Of a stretch of DNA of 64,000 nucleotides, positions 25,833 through 33,987 are shown piece by piece. How positions within the stretch are numbered: the first letter of the stretch is position 1; every line of letters begins with the position of its first letter. The stretch is from Caulobacteraceae bacterium (lineage in GTDB: Bacteria > Pseudomonadota > Alphaproteobacteria > Caulobacterales > Caulobacteraceae), in NCBI GenBank assembly GCA_019695035.1, contig JAIBAU010000004.1:1-64000 (forward strand). Reading direction: 5' to 3'. A program made the translations under genes and the position numbers. Under the pieces are notes generated by a model. That model had not been told where the DNA came from and did not search any database. It worked only from the letters and a program-made list of their open reading frames with translations.

Positions 25833-26924
25833 ATGACTCTGTTCGATTCGCCCGATTTCGCGGGGCATGAAGGCGTGCACGCCTTCTTCGATGAAAAAAC
25901 CGGTCTCAAGGCGATTGTCGCCGTCCACTCGACTGCACGCGGCCCGGCCGCGGGCGGCTGCCGCATGTGGAACTACGAGTCGGCCCAGGACGCCCTCACG
26001 GACGTGCTGCGTCTGTCGCGGGGCATGAGCTACAAGAACGCCATCGCCGACCTCGACCTGGGGGGCGGCAAGGCGGTGATCATCGGCGACAGCCGCACCC
26101 AGAAGAACCCCGAACTGTTCCGGGCCTTCGGTCGGGCGGTGAACTCGCTGGGCGGGATGTACTACTCGGCCGAGGACGTGGGCGTGTCCGTCGCGGACAT
26201 CGCCGAAGCGCGCAAGGAAACGCCCTACATGCTGGGGCTGAACGACGGAAAGTGGGGATCGGGCGATCCCAGCCCCGTGACGGCTGACGGCGTCTATCGC
26301 GCCACCCTGAGGGCGGTGAAGCGCCTGTGGAAGCAGGATGACCTGAACGGACTGACCGTCGCCGTGCAGGGCGTCGGCCACGTCGGCGGCTACCTGTGCG
26401 ACCATCTGCACAAGGCCGGGGCCAAGCTGATCGTCACCGATGTGAACCAGGCTGTGCTGCGCGAAGTCGCGGAACGCACCAACGCCACGATCGTCGCTCC
26501 GGACGAAATCTACGACGCCCAGGCCGAGATCTATGCGCCGTGCGCCCTCGGCGCGACCCTGAACCAGGACACGCTTCCCCGATTGAAGTGCAAGGCGGTC
26601 ATCGGCGCGGCGAACAATCAGCTCGCCCACCCGGGCATCGGCCAGTGGCTCTACGACATGGAAGTGCTGTACGGGCCCGACTACCTGGTCAACGGCGGCG
26701 GCATCACTAACGTGGCCGCCGAGCTGAAGGCCCGCGAGAGCGGCGGGTCTTTCGATCCGGAATGGGTGGAGCGCAAGCTGGTGCGTCTCATGGAGACCTT
26801 CGACGAGGTCCTGGATCGTTCGGAGGCGGAGAAGCGCCCGACCCACGAGGTCGCCGACGCCATCGCCGAAGGCCGCATCCAGGCGGCCAAGGACGCCAAG
26901 GAAGCGGCTCGCAAGGCCGCGTGA
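25833..26924 (+). CDS. Leu/Phe/Val (amino acid) dehydrogenase
   Basis: A 363-residue NAD-dependent oxidative deaminase of the Glu/Leu/Phe/Val family. The substrate site GGCRMW and the catalytic lysine region MSYKNAIADLDLGGGKAVI are present, followed by the Rossmann motif GVGHVGGYL and NGGGITNVAAEL near the end. Length fits leucine/phenylalanine dehydrogenases rather than hexameric GDH. It would feed branched-chain or aromatic amino acids into catabolism. Confidence 0.92.
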   Translation: MTLFDSPDFAGHEGVHAFFDEKTGLKAIVAVHSTARGPAAGGCRMWNYESAQDALTDVLRLSRGMSYKNAIADLDLGGGKAVIIGDSRTQKNPELFRAFGRAVNSLGGMYYSAEDVGVSVADIAEARKETPYMLGLNDGKWGSGDPSPVTADGVYRATLRAVKRLWKQDDLNGLTVAVQGVGHVGGYLCDHLHKAGAKLIVTDVNQAVLREVAERTNATIVAPDEIYDAQAEIYAPCALGATLNQDTLPRLKCKAVIGAANNQLAHPGIGQWLYDMEVLYGPDYLVNGGGITNVAAELKARESGGSFDPEWVERKLVRLMETFDEVLDRSEAEKRPTHEVADAIAEGRIQAAKDAKEAARKAA

Positions 26925-26937
26925 TCGGTGCTGAAAT

Positions 26938-26958
26938 GGGCGGCCGCAGGAGCCGCCC
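26938..26958. promoter_or_regulatory. Hairpin abutting the start codon of the VOC gene
   Basis: Arms GGGCGGC and GCCGCCC (7 bp) enclose CGCAGGA and end at the base before ATG 26959. The Shine-Dalgarno AGGAG lies mostly in the loop. It may terminate the upstream dehydrogenase transcript or tune initiation of the VOC gene. Confidence 0.4.
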
Positions 26959-27351
26959 ATGAACCGTCCCATCCACTTCGAGATCCACGCCGAGGATCCC
27001 GCGCGCGCCCAGGGCTTCTACGAGGCGCTGCTCGACTGGTCGTTCACCAAGTGGGGCGGCGAGTGGGACTACTGGCTGATCAAGACCGGCGAAGGCGCCC
27101 CGGGAATCGACGGCGGCATGCTGCGACGCATGGGTGGGACGCCGGCCGCCGACGCCATGACGCCGGTGGTCGCTTATGTGTGCACCGTCGGTGTCGAGGA
27201 TGTCGACGCCAAGGTCGCGCAGGCCCTGGAGCTGGGGGGCGCCGTCGCGGTTCCCAAGATGGCGGTCAAGGGTGTCGGCTGGCTGGCCTATGTGAAGGAC
27301 ACCGAGGGCAACATCCTCGGCCTGATGGACGAGGACAGGAACGCCGCCTGA
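26959..27351 (+). CDS. VOC-family (glyoxalase/bleomycin-resistance fold) protein
   Basis: A 130-residue protein with two beta-alpha-beta-beta-beta modules: MNRPIHFEIHAEDPARAQGFYEALLDW and the second half ending in WLAYVKDTEGNILGLMDED. The His of FEIHAED and the late Glu of TEGN are the usual metal-ligand positions of the family. Substrate is unknown. It is convergent with the iron transporter ATPase gene. Confidence 0.88.
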   Translation: MNRPIHFEIHAEDPARAQGFYEALLDWSFTKWGGEWDYWLIKTGEGAPGIDGGMLRRMGGTPAADAMTPVVAYVCTVGVEDVDAKVAQALELGGAVAVPKMAVKGVGWLAYVKDTEGNILGLMDEDRNAA

Positions 27352-27364
27352 CCCCGGCCGCGAC

Positions 27365-28381
27365 CTAGTCGGGGAACACGGTGCAGAAGGCCGGCTCAAG
27401 CCGGATGTGAACGAGATCGCCGGACGAGGGCGCCAGGGCATGGGGCACCCGCGCCACGGCCTTTTGTCCCTCCGCCTCGATCTCGGCGAGCACGAACGGA
27501 CCCGCGAAGCTGACTGACCCGACCCGCACGGGCGCCCCCGAGTCGGCGATCCGGAACGCCTCGGGGCGGGCAACCAGCCGGCCCGGCCCGGACCCGGCGG
27601 CCGGCAGTGCGCCGAATGGAGTCTCTGCCCGTCCATCCCGGATCGTGGCGGCGAGTTCTACGGTGTCGCCCAGCAGGCGGGCGGCCTCGGGCGAGACGGG
27701 TTGCAGGTAGCAGTCGCGGGGCGAGCCGGTCTGCAGGATGCGTCCGTGTTTCATGAGCGCCAGCTCGTCCGCCATCATCATGGCCTCCTCGGCGTCGTGG
27801 GTGACTACGAGCACCGCCGCGCCGGACTCCCGAAGCGTCCGGAGGGCGGCCGCCCGGACCTCCTGCTTGAGCCGTCCGTCGAGGCCCGAGAACGGTTCGT
27901 CCAGCAGGACCACGCCCGGTTCGCAAACCAGCGCCCGCGCCAGCGCGACCCTTTGCTGCTCCCCGCCGGACAGGGCCTGCGGGTAGGCGTCGGCGCGGTC
28001 GGCCATGCGCACACGTTCCAGCTGCGCCATCACCCGGGCGCGTCGCTCGGCGCCGCCAAGCCGATTGAGTCCGAAACCGACGTTCTGCTCGACGGTCAGG
28101 TGCGGGAACAGCGCGTAGTCCTGGAACACCAGCCCGATGTCCCGCTGCTCCGGAGGAGTGAAGGAGGCGGCGTCAGAGAGCACCCGATCCGGCGTGCGGA
28201 CCTCGCCGGCGTCCGGGCGCTCGAGCCCGGCGATCAGGCGCAGGAGGGTGCTCTTGCCGCAGCCGGAGGGACCGAGCAGGCAGGTGATCCGCCCGTGGCG
28301 CAGTTCGAGACCGGCGCGGTCCACCGCGGGGACCCGTGCTCCGTAGGACTTGCTGAGGCCGGCGGCGGTGAGCGCGGTCAC
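27365..28381 (-). CDS. fbpC: Ferric iron ABC transporter, ATP-binding protein
   Basis: A 338-residue ATPase. Walker A GPSGCGKST is at residues 37-45, followed by Q-loop VFQDYALFPHLTV, signature LSGGEQQRVALARAL, Walker B VVLLDEPFSGLD and the H-loop VVTHDAEEAM. A C-terminal TOBE-like domain (about residues 240-338) is typical of the FbpC/PotA group. GTG 28381 overlaps the permease stop (GTGA). With the permease and the iron-binding lipoprotein upstream it forms a Fe3+ importer of the inner membrane. Confidence 0.92.
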   Translation of the reverse strand: MTALTAAGLSKSYGARVPAVDRAGLELRHGRITCLLGPSGCGKSTLLRLIAGLERPDAGEVRTPDRVLSDAASFTPPEQRDIGLVFQDYALFPHLTVEQNVGFGLNRLGGAERRARVMAQLERVRMADRADAYPQALSGGEQQRVALARALVCEPGVVLLDEPFSGLDGRLKQEVRAAALRTLRESGAAVLVVTHDAEEAMMMADELALMKHGRILQTGSPRDCYLQPVSPEAARLLGDTVELAATIRDGRAETPFGALPAAGSGPGRLVARPEAFRIADSGAPVRVGSVSFAGPFVLAEIEAEGQKAVARVPHALAPSSGDLVHIRLEPAFCTVFPD

Positions 28382-29991
28382 TGCGAAGCTCCCAGGGCGG
28401 CGCCGGGGCGCGAGGCGCCGACCCGGCGGGTCAGCCAGATGACGGCCGGGATGGAGACCAGCACGATCAGCAGCGACGGCCAGGCGGCGTCGGCGAGCCG
28501 CTCATCCTTGGCGTAGTAGTCGGCCATCACAGCCAGGGTGTCGAAGCCGAAGGGCCGCAGGATGACGGTCGCGGGCAACTCCTTGAGCACGTCGATGAAG
28601 ACCAGCAGGGCGGCGGTGACCAGGGCGCCGGTGGCCATGGGGAGTTCCACCCGCCAGGCCGCGCCGCTTTCGGTCTGGCCCAGCATGCGCGCCGCGCCGA
28701 TCATCGATGGCGTGACCCGCTCCAGCCCTGCGTCGACCGGCTCGAGCGCGGCCGCCATCAGACGCGCGGCGTAGGCCAGCAACAGAAGCGCGATGGAGAC
28801 GCCGAAGCCTCCGGCCGCCCCGGCCAGGCCACGCCACAGGAAGCCCGCCGGCGCCAGCAGCCCGATGGCCATCACGGCGCCGGGCGTCGCATATCCGAGG
28901 CTGGTCAGGCGCGCGATGAGCCGGCTCTTGCGGGCCCCGAGGGCGATGGAAGCCGCCAACGCCGTGGTGAACAGGGCCGCCACGACCGCGAGGCCGAGCG
29001 CATTGAGCCCTCCGTGCAGGAGGCGCGCTGCGTCGGGCTGGACCGACAGTCCGCGGTAGGCCAGCCATCCGGCCGGCAGCAGCAGGCCCAGCGTGATGAG
29101 CGCGAGGCAGAAGGCGAAGGCCGCGGTCGCCCCGGGTCCCTTCAGCTGTTGCGTGGGGAGCGGACGCCAGCGCGACGGGCCGACGTCCGCCGATCGATTG
29201 GCCCGGCTCAGCCGCTCGATCAGCAGCAGGACGGCCGCGGCGCCGAGCAGAGGCAGCGCCAGGCGCGCCGCCTCGGCAGTGGATCCGAACACCGACCAGG
29301 CGCGCACCACGCCGGTGGTCAGCGTCTGCACGCCCAGGAAGGATGACGCGCCGTAGTCCGCCAGGGTCTCCATCACCGCCAGGGCCATGCCGGCGGCGAT
29401 CGCGGGACGGGCCATGGGCAAGGTGACGGCCCAGAAGGCCCCATTGGCGCTGCGTCCGAGCGATCGGGCCGCTTCGAGCGCGCCGACCGACTGGTTCACC
29501 AGCGCGGCCCGAAGCGTGAGATAGACATAGGGATAGAACGCCAGCGACAGGACGATGGCCGCGCCGGGTAGGCTGCGCATCTCCAGCGGCGCGTCAAACC
29601 CCAAGGCGGCGCGCAGCCCCGTCCGCACGGGGCCCGCAACATCGAACAGGTCGGCGTAGCCATAAGCTGTGGCGAAGGCAGGGGCGGCGAGGGGGAGCAC
29701 CAGGGCCCAGGCGAACAGATCGCGGCCCGGGAACCGGTGCATCACCACCAGCCAGGCAGCCAGCGCGCCAAGGACGCCGGCTCCCACGGCCACCGATCCG
29801 GCCAGCGCGACCGAGGTCAGGGCATAGCGGGCGAAGGTCTGGGCGGTCAGGCTGTCGGCGCCCGGCCCGAGCGCCGTCGCCACCACCGCCAGCAGCGGCG
29901 CGAGGGCGATCACGGCCGCCAGGATGGCCGCCAGATGGAGGCCGCCCAGGCGCGGAAAGGGGCGCGCGCGGGGGACCGCGGCCGTGGTCAC
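28378..29991 (-). CDS. fbpB: Ferric iron ABC transporter, fused permease
   Basis: A 537-residue permease with about twelve membrane helices and two inner-membrane components in tandem. Each half carries the EAA-type loop: ALEAARSLGRSANGAFWAVTLPMARPA in the N-half and GAARMLGQTESGAAWRVELPMATGA in the C-half. The start is GTG 29991, overlapping the binding-protein stop (GTGA). Upstream codons in the same frame run into the binding-protein gene in another frame and are not used. Domain fusion is normal in the FbpB/ThiP group. Confidence 0.92.
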   Translation of the reverse strand: MTTAAVPRARPFPRLGGLHLAAILAAVIALAPLLAVVATALGPGADSLTAQTFARYALTSVALAGSVAVGAGVLGALAAWLVVMHRFPGRDLFAWALVLPLAAPAFATAYGYADLFDVAGPVRTGLRAALGFDAPLEMRSLPGAAIVLSLAFYPYVYLTLRAALVNQSVGALEAARSLGRSANGAFWAVTLPMARPAIAAGMALAVMETLADYGASSFLGVQTLTTGVVRAWSVFGSTAEAARLALPLLGAAAVLLLIERLSRANRSADVGPSRWRPLPTQQLKGPGATAAFAFCLALITLGLLLPAGWLAYRGLSVQPDAARLLHGGLNALGLAVVAALFTTALAASIALGARKSRLIARLTSLGYATPGAVMAIGLLAPAGFLWRGLAGAAGGFGVSIALLLLAYAARLMAAALEPVDAGLERVTPSMIGAARMLGQTESGAAWRVELPMATGALVTAALLVFIDVLKELPATVILRPFGFDTLAVMADYYAKDERLADAAWPSLLIVLVSIPAVIWLTRRVGASRPGAALGASQ

Positions 29992-31037
29992 CGCCAACCC
30001 GCCTCTTCGAACAGACGCTGGGCCTCGGCCTGGCGGGCGCCGTAGGCGCCCACCGGGATCGGGTCGACAGGCATGGCGGCGTAGCGGGCGACCCGGTCGG
30101 GCATGGGCGTCCCGGCCACGACGGGGAATTCGTTCGTCGCGCTGGCGAAGATGCCCTGAGCCCGGGCTTCGAGCAGATAGTTGAGGAAGCGCACGGCGTT
30201 CGCCCGGTTCGGCGCATGGGCGGCGACGCCGGCGCCCGAGACGTTTTCGTGCGCGCCTCGACCGTCGAGCGAAGGCCAGGCCAGCAGCACGCGCCCGACC
30301 AGCGCCTTGTCCTGGGCGGCCGGCGAGCCGGCAATCCGCAGGTAGTAGTAGCTGTTGGTGATGGCTACCTCGCACTGGCCTGCGCCGACGGCGCGGATCT
30401 GGTCGATGTCGCCGCCCTGTGGCGGGCGAGCCATGTTGGCGACGACGCCCTTGGCCCAGGCGCGCGCCCGATCCGCCCCCCAGCGCTCGATCAGGGCCGA
30501 GAGCAGGGACAGGTTGTAGGGGTTGTCGGAAGAGCGGACGCAAAGCTTGCCGCGAAAGCGGGGAGAGGCGAGCTGATCGTAGGTGGCGACCTCCTCGGGC
30601 CGCACCTTCGCCGCGTCGTACGCGACTACGCGGGCGCGCCGCGAGACGGCGTACCAGCGATCCTGCGGGTCGCGGAGATTGGCGGCTACCCGGGATTCCA
30701 GACCAGCGTCCGGCGTCGCCTGGAGCAGTCCCGCGTCCGCCGCGATCGCCATCGAGCCCGCGTCTGCGATGATCAGCACGTCCGCCGGTGACTGCGCTCC
30801 TTCCGCCTTCATGCGCGCGATCAACTGATCGGCGGGGGCCTCGATGCGGCGCACCCGGATCCCCGTGTCCCGGGTGAAGGCGTCGTAGATCTGGGCGTCG
30901 GAGTCGTAGTGGCGGGCAGAATAGAGGTTGACCACCTGGCCGCTGGAAGCCGTGTCGTCGCCGCCCTTTTCGCCGCTGCAACCCGCCAGGGTCGCGAGCA
31001 GGGAAAGGACGATCAGAAGACGATTTTGCAAGGACAT
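29988..31037 (-). CDS. fbpA: Ferric iron-binding lipoprotein of the FbpA family
   Basis: A 349-residue periplasmic solute-binding protein. The lipobox LAGC (Cys20) anchors it, unlike soluble FbpA. The Fe3+-binding tyrosine cluster NSYYYLR lies near residues 229-234, and the N-terminal LYSARHYDSD strand and GDIDQIRAV region fit the family. It heads the fbpABC operon; a probable Fur box lies 41-55 bases upstream of its start. Confidence 0.9.
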   Translation of the reverse strand: MSLQNRLLIVLSLLATLAGCSGEKGGDDTASSGQVVNLYSARHYDSDAQIYDAFTRDTGIRVRRIEAPADQLIARMKAEGAQSPADVLIIADAGSMAIAADAGLLQATPDAGLESRVAANLRDPQDRWYAVSRRARVVAYDAAKVRPEEVATYDQLASPRFRGKLCVRSSDNPYNLSLLSALIERWGADRARAWAKGVVANMARPPQGGDIDQIRAVGAGQCEVAITNSYYYLRIAGSPAAQDKALVGRVLLAWPSLDGRGAHENVSGAGVAAHAPNRANAVRFLNYLLEARAQGIFASATNEFPVVAGTPMPDRVARYAAMPVDPIPVGAYGARQAEAQRLFEEAGWR

Positions 31038-31077
31038 GGTCCGGGTCCGGAAACAGGAGCGGGCTAGGTCGCATGAA

Positions 31078-31092
31078 TGCGAACCATTCGCA
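31078..31092. promoter_or_regulatory. Probable Fur box upstream of fbpA
   Basis: TGCGAACCATTCGCA is a 15-bp dyad (6-bp arms with a 3-base centre). It resembles the proteobacterial Fur operator in its GC-shifted form (TGCGAAT-ATTCGCA). It lies between fbpA (minus) and the radical SAM gene (plus), near the fbpA start. Iron repression of the transporter is the expected consequence; I infer it from sequence and context. Confidence 0.65.
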
Positions 31093-31148
31093 ACTACGGA
31101 CCTTTACGGATACCGCCGGTCTTCCGAAAAGCTAAGCAATTCGGGCGC

Positions 31149-31177
31149 TTGCACGCTCCGGTGTTCTGGAACATTAT
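31149..31177 (+). promoter_or_regulatory. Probable promoter of the radical SAM-udgX operon
   Basis: TTGCAC (31149-31154) and CATTAT (31172-31177) are separated by 17 bases. The predicted transcription start is near 31184, only about 3 bases before ATG 31187, so the mRNA may be leaderless. The -10 lies inside the LexA box. Confidence 0.5.
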
Positions 31178-31183
31178 GTGAAC
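31169..31183. promoter_or_regulatory. LexA (SOS) box of the alphaproteobacterial type
   Basis: GAACATTATGTGAAC is GAAC-N7-GAAC, the exact reverse complement form of the alphaproteobacterial LexA operator GTTC-N7-GTTC. It covers the predicted -10 and start region of the radical SAM-udgX operon, the ideal place for repression. This is a direct sequence match. DNA-damage induction of the operon is the inference. Confidence 0.8.
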
Positions 31184-31186
31184 ATC

Positions 31187-32428
31187 ATGGCCGTTCTCGA
31201 GCTCAAGCGGAAACTGCAAATCCTGTCGGACGCCGCCAAGTACGACGCGTCCTGCGCCTCCTCAGGGTCGAACAAGCGTAATTCGATGGGCGGCAGGGGG
31301 GTCGGATCGACGGAAGGAATGGGCATTTGCCACGCCTACACGCCGGACGGCCGATGCGTGTCCCTGCTCAAGATCCTCCTGACCAACTTCTGCATCTTCG
31401 ATTGCGTCTACTGCGTGAACCGCGTCAGCTCGAACGTGCCGCGGGCCCGCTTCTCGGTCGACGAGGTGGTCCAGCTCACGATCGGCTTCTACAAGCGGAA
31501 TTACATTGAGGGGCTGTTCCTATCGTCCGGCATCATCCGTGACAGCGACTACACCATGGAGGAAATGGTCGAGGTGGCCCGTCGGCTGCGTCGGGACCAC
31601 GACTTCCGGGGCTACATCCACCTCAAGCTGATTCCTGAAGCCTCTCCCAGGCTCGTCGAACTGGCCGGGCTTTATGCCGATCGTCTGTCGGTGAACATCG
31701 AGCTGCCGAAGGATGAAAGCATCGCGACTCTGGCCCCCGAAAAGGACGTCGGAGTGATCAAGAAGGCCATGGGCGAGGTGCGCCTGCGCCTGCAGGCGGC
31801 CCGTCCAGGAAAGAAGGATCGCACCCCTCCGCCTCGCTTCGCGCCGGCGGGCCAGTCCACCCAGATGATCGTCGGAGCGGACGGAGCCCGCGACGCGGAC
31901 ATCCTGGACCGTTCCGCAGCGCTGTACGGCTCCTATCAGCTCAGGCGCGTCTACTATTCGGCCTTCAGCCCGATCCCGGACTCCTCTCGCCGACTGCCCC
32001 TGGTGAAGCCGCCGCTTGCGCGCGAGCATCGACTGTACCAGGCCGACTGGCTGATGCGCTTCTACGGTTTCGAGCGACAGGAAATTGTGGCCGGCGGCGA
32101 GGGCGGCATGCTCGACCTCGACATCGACCCCAAGCTGGCCTGGGCGTTGAAGCATCGCGAAGACTTCCCGGTCGACGTGAACACGGCGGACCGCGAGCGG
32201 CTGCTGCGCGTGCCGGGCTTCGGGGTGAAGTCGGTCGATCGAATGATCCGCGTCCGGCGTCACCAGCGGCTGCGGCTCGACGACGTCCAGCGGCTGTGTC
32301 GCAATCTGGAGAAGGTTCGACCCTTCATCGTGGCCGCGGATTGGACGCCCGGCTCGCTGACGGACTCCACCGCCCTGGCCAACCGCCTGCGCCCTGCGGT
32401 CGAGCCGGAGCAATTGGCGCTCTTCTGA
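31187..32428 (+). CDS. Putative DNA modification/repair radical SAM protein
   Basis: A 413-residue cytosolic radical SAM protein of the group found beside UdgX (TIGR03916-like). The 4Fe-4S/SAM motif is C69-IFD-C73-VY-C76 (CX3CX2C), preceded by GMGICHAYTPDGRCVSLLKILLTNF. The C-terminus (residues about 320-365) holds helix-hairpin-helix elements (VNTADRERLLRVPGFGVKSVDRMI) that bind DNA non-specifically. ATG 31187 is chosen; the GTG at 31178 lies inside the LexA box. The stop overlaps the next gene (TGATG). The chemical reaction is not known. The DNA-binding end plus the UdgX partner suggest repair or modification of damaged bases. Confidence 0.9.
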   Translation: MAVLELKRKLQILSDAAKYDASCASSGSNKRNSMGGRGVGSTEGMGICHAYTPDGRCVSLLKILLTNFCIFDCVYCVNRVSSNVPRARFSVDEVVQLTIGFYKRNYIEGLFLSSGIIRDSDYTMEEMVEVARRLRRDHDFRGYIHLKLIPEASPRLVELAGLYADRLSVNIELPKDESIATLAPEKDVGVIKKAMGEVRLRLQAARPGKKDRTPPPRFAPAGQSTQMIVGADGARDADILDRSAALYGSYQLRRVYYSAFSPIPDSSRRLPLVKPPLAREHRLYQADWLMRFYGFERQEIVAGGEGGMLDLDIDPKLAWALKHREDFPVDVNTADRERLLRVPGFGVKSVDRMIRVRRHQRLRLDDVQRLCRNLEKVRPFIVAADWTPGSLTDSTALANRLRPAVEPEQLALF

Positions 32429-33858
32429 TGAAGACGGTCCGGCTGGCGCACGAAACCGACTTCGCAGGCTGGCGGGACGGCGCACGTGCGCTGGTCAACG
32501 CGGGGGTCCTGCCCGGCGAGGCGCGCTTCGGAGTGGGGTGCAACGACAATGGATTGTTCGACGAGCCGCTGTCGGCGGTCGGCGGGCCGGCCATTGTCGT
32601 TCCACGGCGCTTTCTGGAACTGGCGCAAGAGGTGGTCCTGCACCGGACGGCCGACCGGTTCGACCTGCTGTATCGGCTCCTCTGGCGGATGCGCGAACGA
32701 CCCGACTTGCTCCACGTGGATTCGGACGCCGACGTGGCCGACGCTCTGGAGCGCGCGCGCAACGTCAGCCGCGCCTCTCACAAGATGAAGGCCTTTGTCC
32801 GCTTTCGGGAGGTCGAAGACGACGCGGGAGAGGCTTACGTCAGCTGGTTCGAACCTGCGCACCGGGTGGTCGAGAAGACCGCGCCCTTCTTCGTGCGCCG
32901 CTTCACCACCATGCGCTGGTCTATCCTCACCCCCGACCTGTCTGCGATCTGGGACGGCGAGCGACTGGTCTATGCGCCCGGGGCCAGCCGGCAGGACGCG
33001 CCCGGCGACGATCGGCTGGAGGACTTCTGGCGCGCCTACTACGCCTCGATCTTCAATCCCGCCCGATTGAAGGCGCGCACCATGCAGGGCGAGATGCCCA
33101 AGCGCTATTGGCGGAACCTGCCCGAGGCCGTCCTCATTCCATCCCTGATCGCCCAAGCTGGAAGGCGGACAGAGGACATGCGTGCAAGCCCGGCCAGCGA
33201 AAGCCGAAAGCAGACCGCGCGCGCTGTGGCGCGACCGGCCCGCGCCTCATCGCCGCACGAAGGCAAGGTCCTGGACGATCTGGCCGAACTCCGTCCCGCC
33301 CTGCAGGGGTGCCGGCGGTGCGATCTGTGGCGGCACGCGACCCAGGGGGTAGCCGGCGAGGGCCCGAGGCGCGCCGACCTGATGCTGGTCGGCGAGCAGC
33401 CGGGAGATCAGGAGGACCTCGCCGGGCAGCCGTTTGTCGGACCGGCCGGAAAGCTGCTCGATCGCGCCCTCCAGGCGGCTGGAGTGGATCGCGAGAACGC
33501 CTACGTCACCAACGCGGTGAAGCACTTCAAATTCGAGCCCCGGGGCAAGCGCCGGCTGCATCAGTCTCCCGACGCCGGCGAGATCGGGGCGTGCCGTTGG
33601 TGGTACGAACAGGAGCTCGCCCTGGTGAAGCCGAAGGTGGTCGTGGCTTTGGGCGCGACGGCGGCGCGGCAGGTGCTGGGCCGTCCGGTCAGCCTGATGA
33701 AGGAGCGCGGGAGCCCCATTGATCTAGGCGGCGGTGTCACGGCTTTGCTGAGCATCCATCCATCCTTCGCGCTACGGACGCCCGGAGAGGCAGAAAAGGC
33801 GCGGGTCGTGGCGCTGCTGGAAGGCGATCTCCGGATGGCTGCAAAGCTCGTCGGTTGA
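32428..33858 (+). CDS. udgX: DUF4130-UdgX fusion, uracil-DNA-binding protein
   Basis: A 476-residue two-domain protein. Residues about 1-245 are the DUF4130 domain that accompanies the radical SAM partner. Residues about 275-476 are UdgX, with motif A GEQPGDQED at 322-330, the R-loop KRRLHQSP at 374-381 and motif B HPSFALR at 444-450. In characterised UdgX the R-loop His (His378 here) forms a covalent bond with the sugar after uracil excision, so the protein remains on DNA. Iron-sulfur ligands are Cys295, Cys298 and Cys389; His366 stands where family 4 enzymes have a Cys. Expression is tied to the LexA-controlled upstream gene. Confidence 0.93.
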   Translation: MKTVRLAHETDFAGWRDGARALVNAGVLPGEARFGVGCNDNGLFDEPLSAVGGPAIVVPRRFLELAQEVVLHRTADRFDLLYRLLWRMRERPDLLHVDSDADVADALERARNVSRASHKMKAFVRFREVEDDAGEAYVSWFEPAHRVVEKTAPFFVRRFTTMRWSILTPDLSAIWDGERLVYAPGASRQDAPGDDRLEDFWRAYYASIFNPARLKARTMQGEMPKRYWRNLPEAVLIPSLIAQAGRRTEDMRASPASESRKQTARAVARPARASSPHEGKVLDDLAELRPALQGCRRCDLWRHATQGVAGEGPRRADLMLVGEQPGDQEDLAGQPFVGPAGKLLDRALQAAGVDRENAYVTNAVKHFKFEPRGKRRLHQSPDAGEIGACRWWYEQELALVKPKVVVALGATAARQVLGRPVSLMKERGSPIDLGGGVTALLSIHPSFALRTPGEAEKARVVALLEGDLRMAAKLVG

Positions 33859-33878
33859 GGGAAAACTGTTTCTCAACC
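33853..33878. terminator. Hairpin overlapping the udgX stop
   Basis: Arms GGTTGAG and CTCAACC flank a 12-base A/T-richer loop and include the TGA stop of udgX. No U run follows, so termination is only possible, not strong. It separates the SOS operon from the lipid transporter genes. Confidence 0.35.
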
Positions 33879-33987
33879 GACACAGGCTGTTGCTGAAAAC
33901 CGCGCATTTCGTCGGATCGGCTGCTACACTGGTTTTCGCAAGCGGAGCCACAGGTTAATCCCGGTCCTGCTCTGCTATGAGGGGGAC

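Noticed and set aside
24744-26972. 742-codon open frame antisense to four genes (24.7-27.0 kb)
   Set aside because: It covers genes with recognised domains on the opposite strand, including the dehydrogenase and UDG, and itself has no domain.
29992-31074. Long minus-strand open frame extending the fbpB frame upstream to about 31074
   Set aside because: The portion above 29991 lies across fbpA in another frame, with Arg/Pro-rich low-quality translation, whereas the fbpA frame shows a lipobox and the iron-binding tyrosines. The permease therefore starts at GTG 29991.
31178-31186. GTG 31178 as the start of the radical SAM protein
   Set aside because: It lies within the LexA box and the predicted -10 element. 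ATG 31187 retains all family residues.
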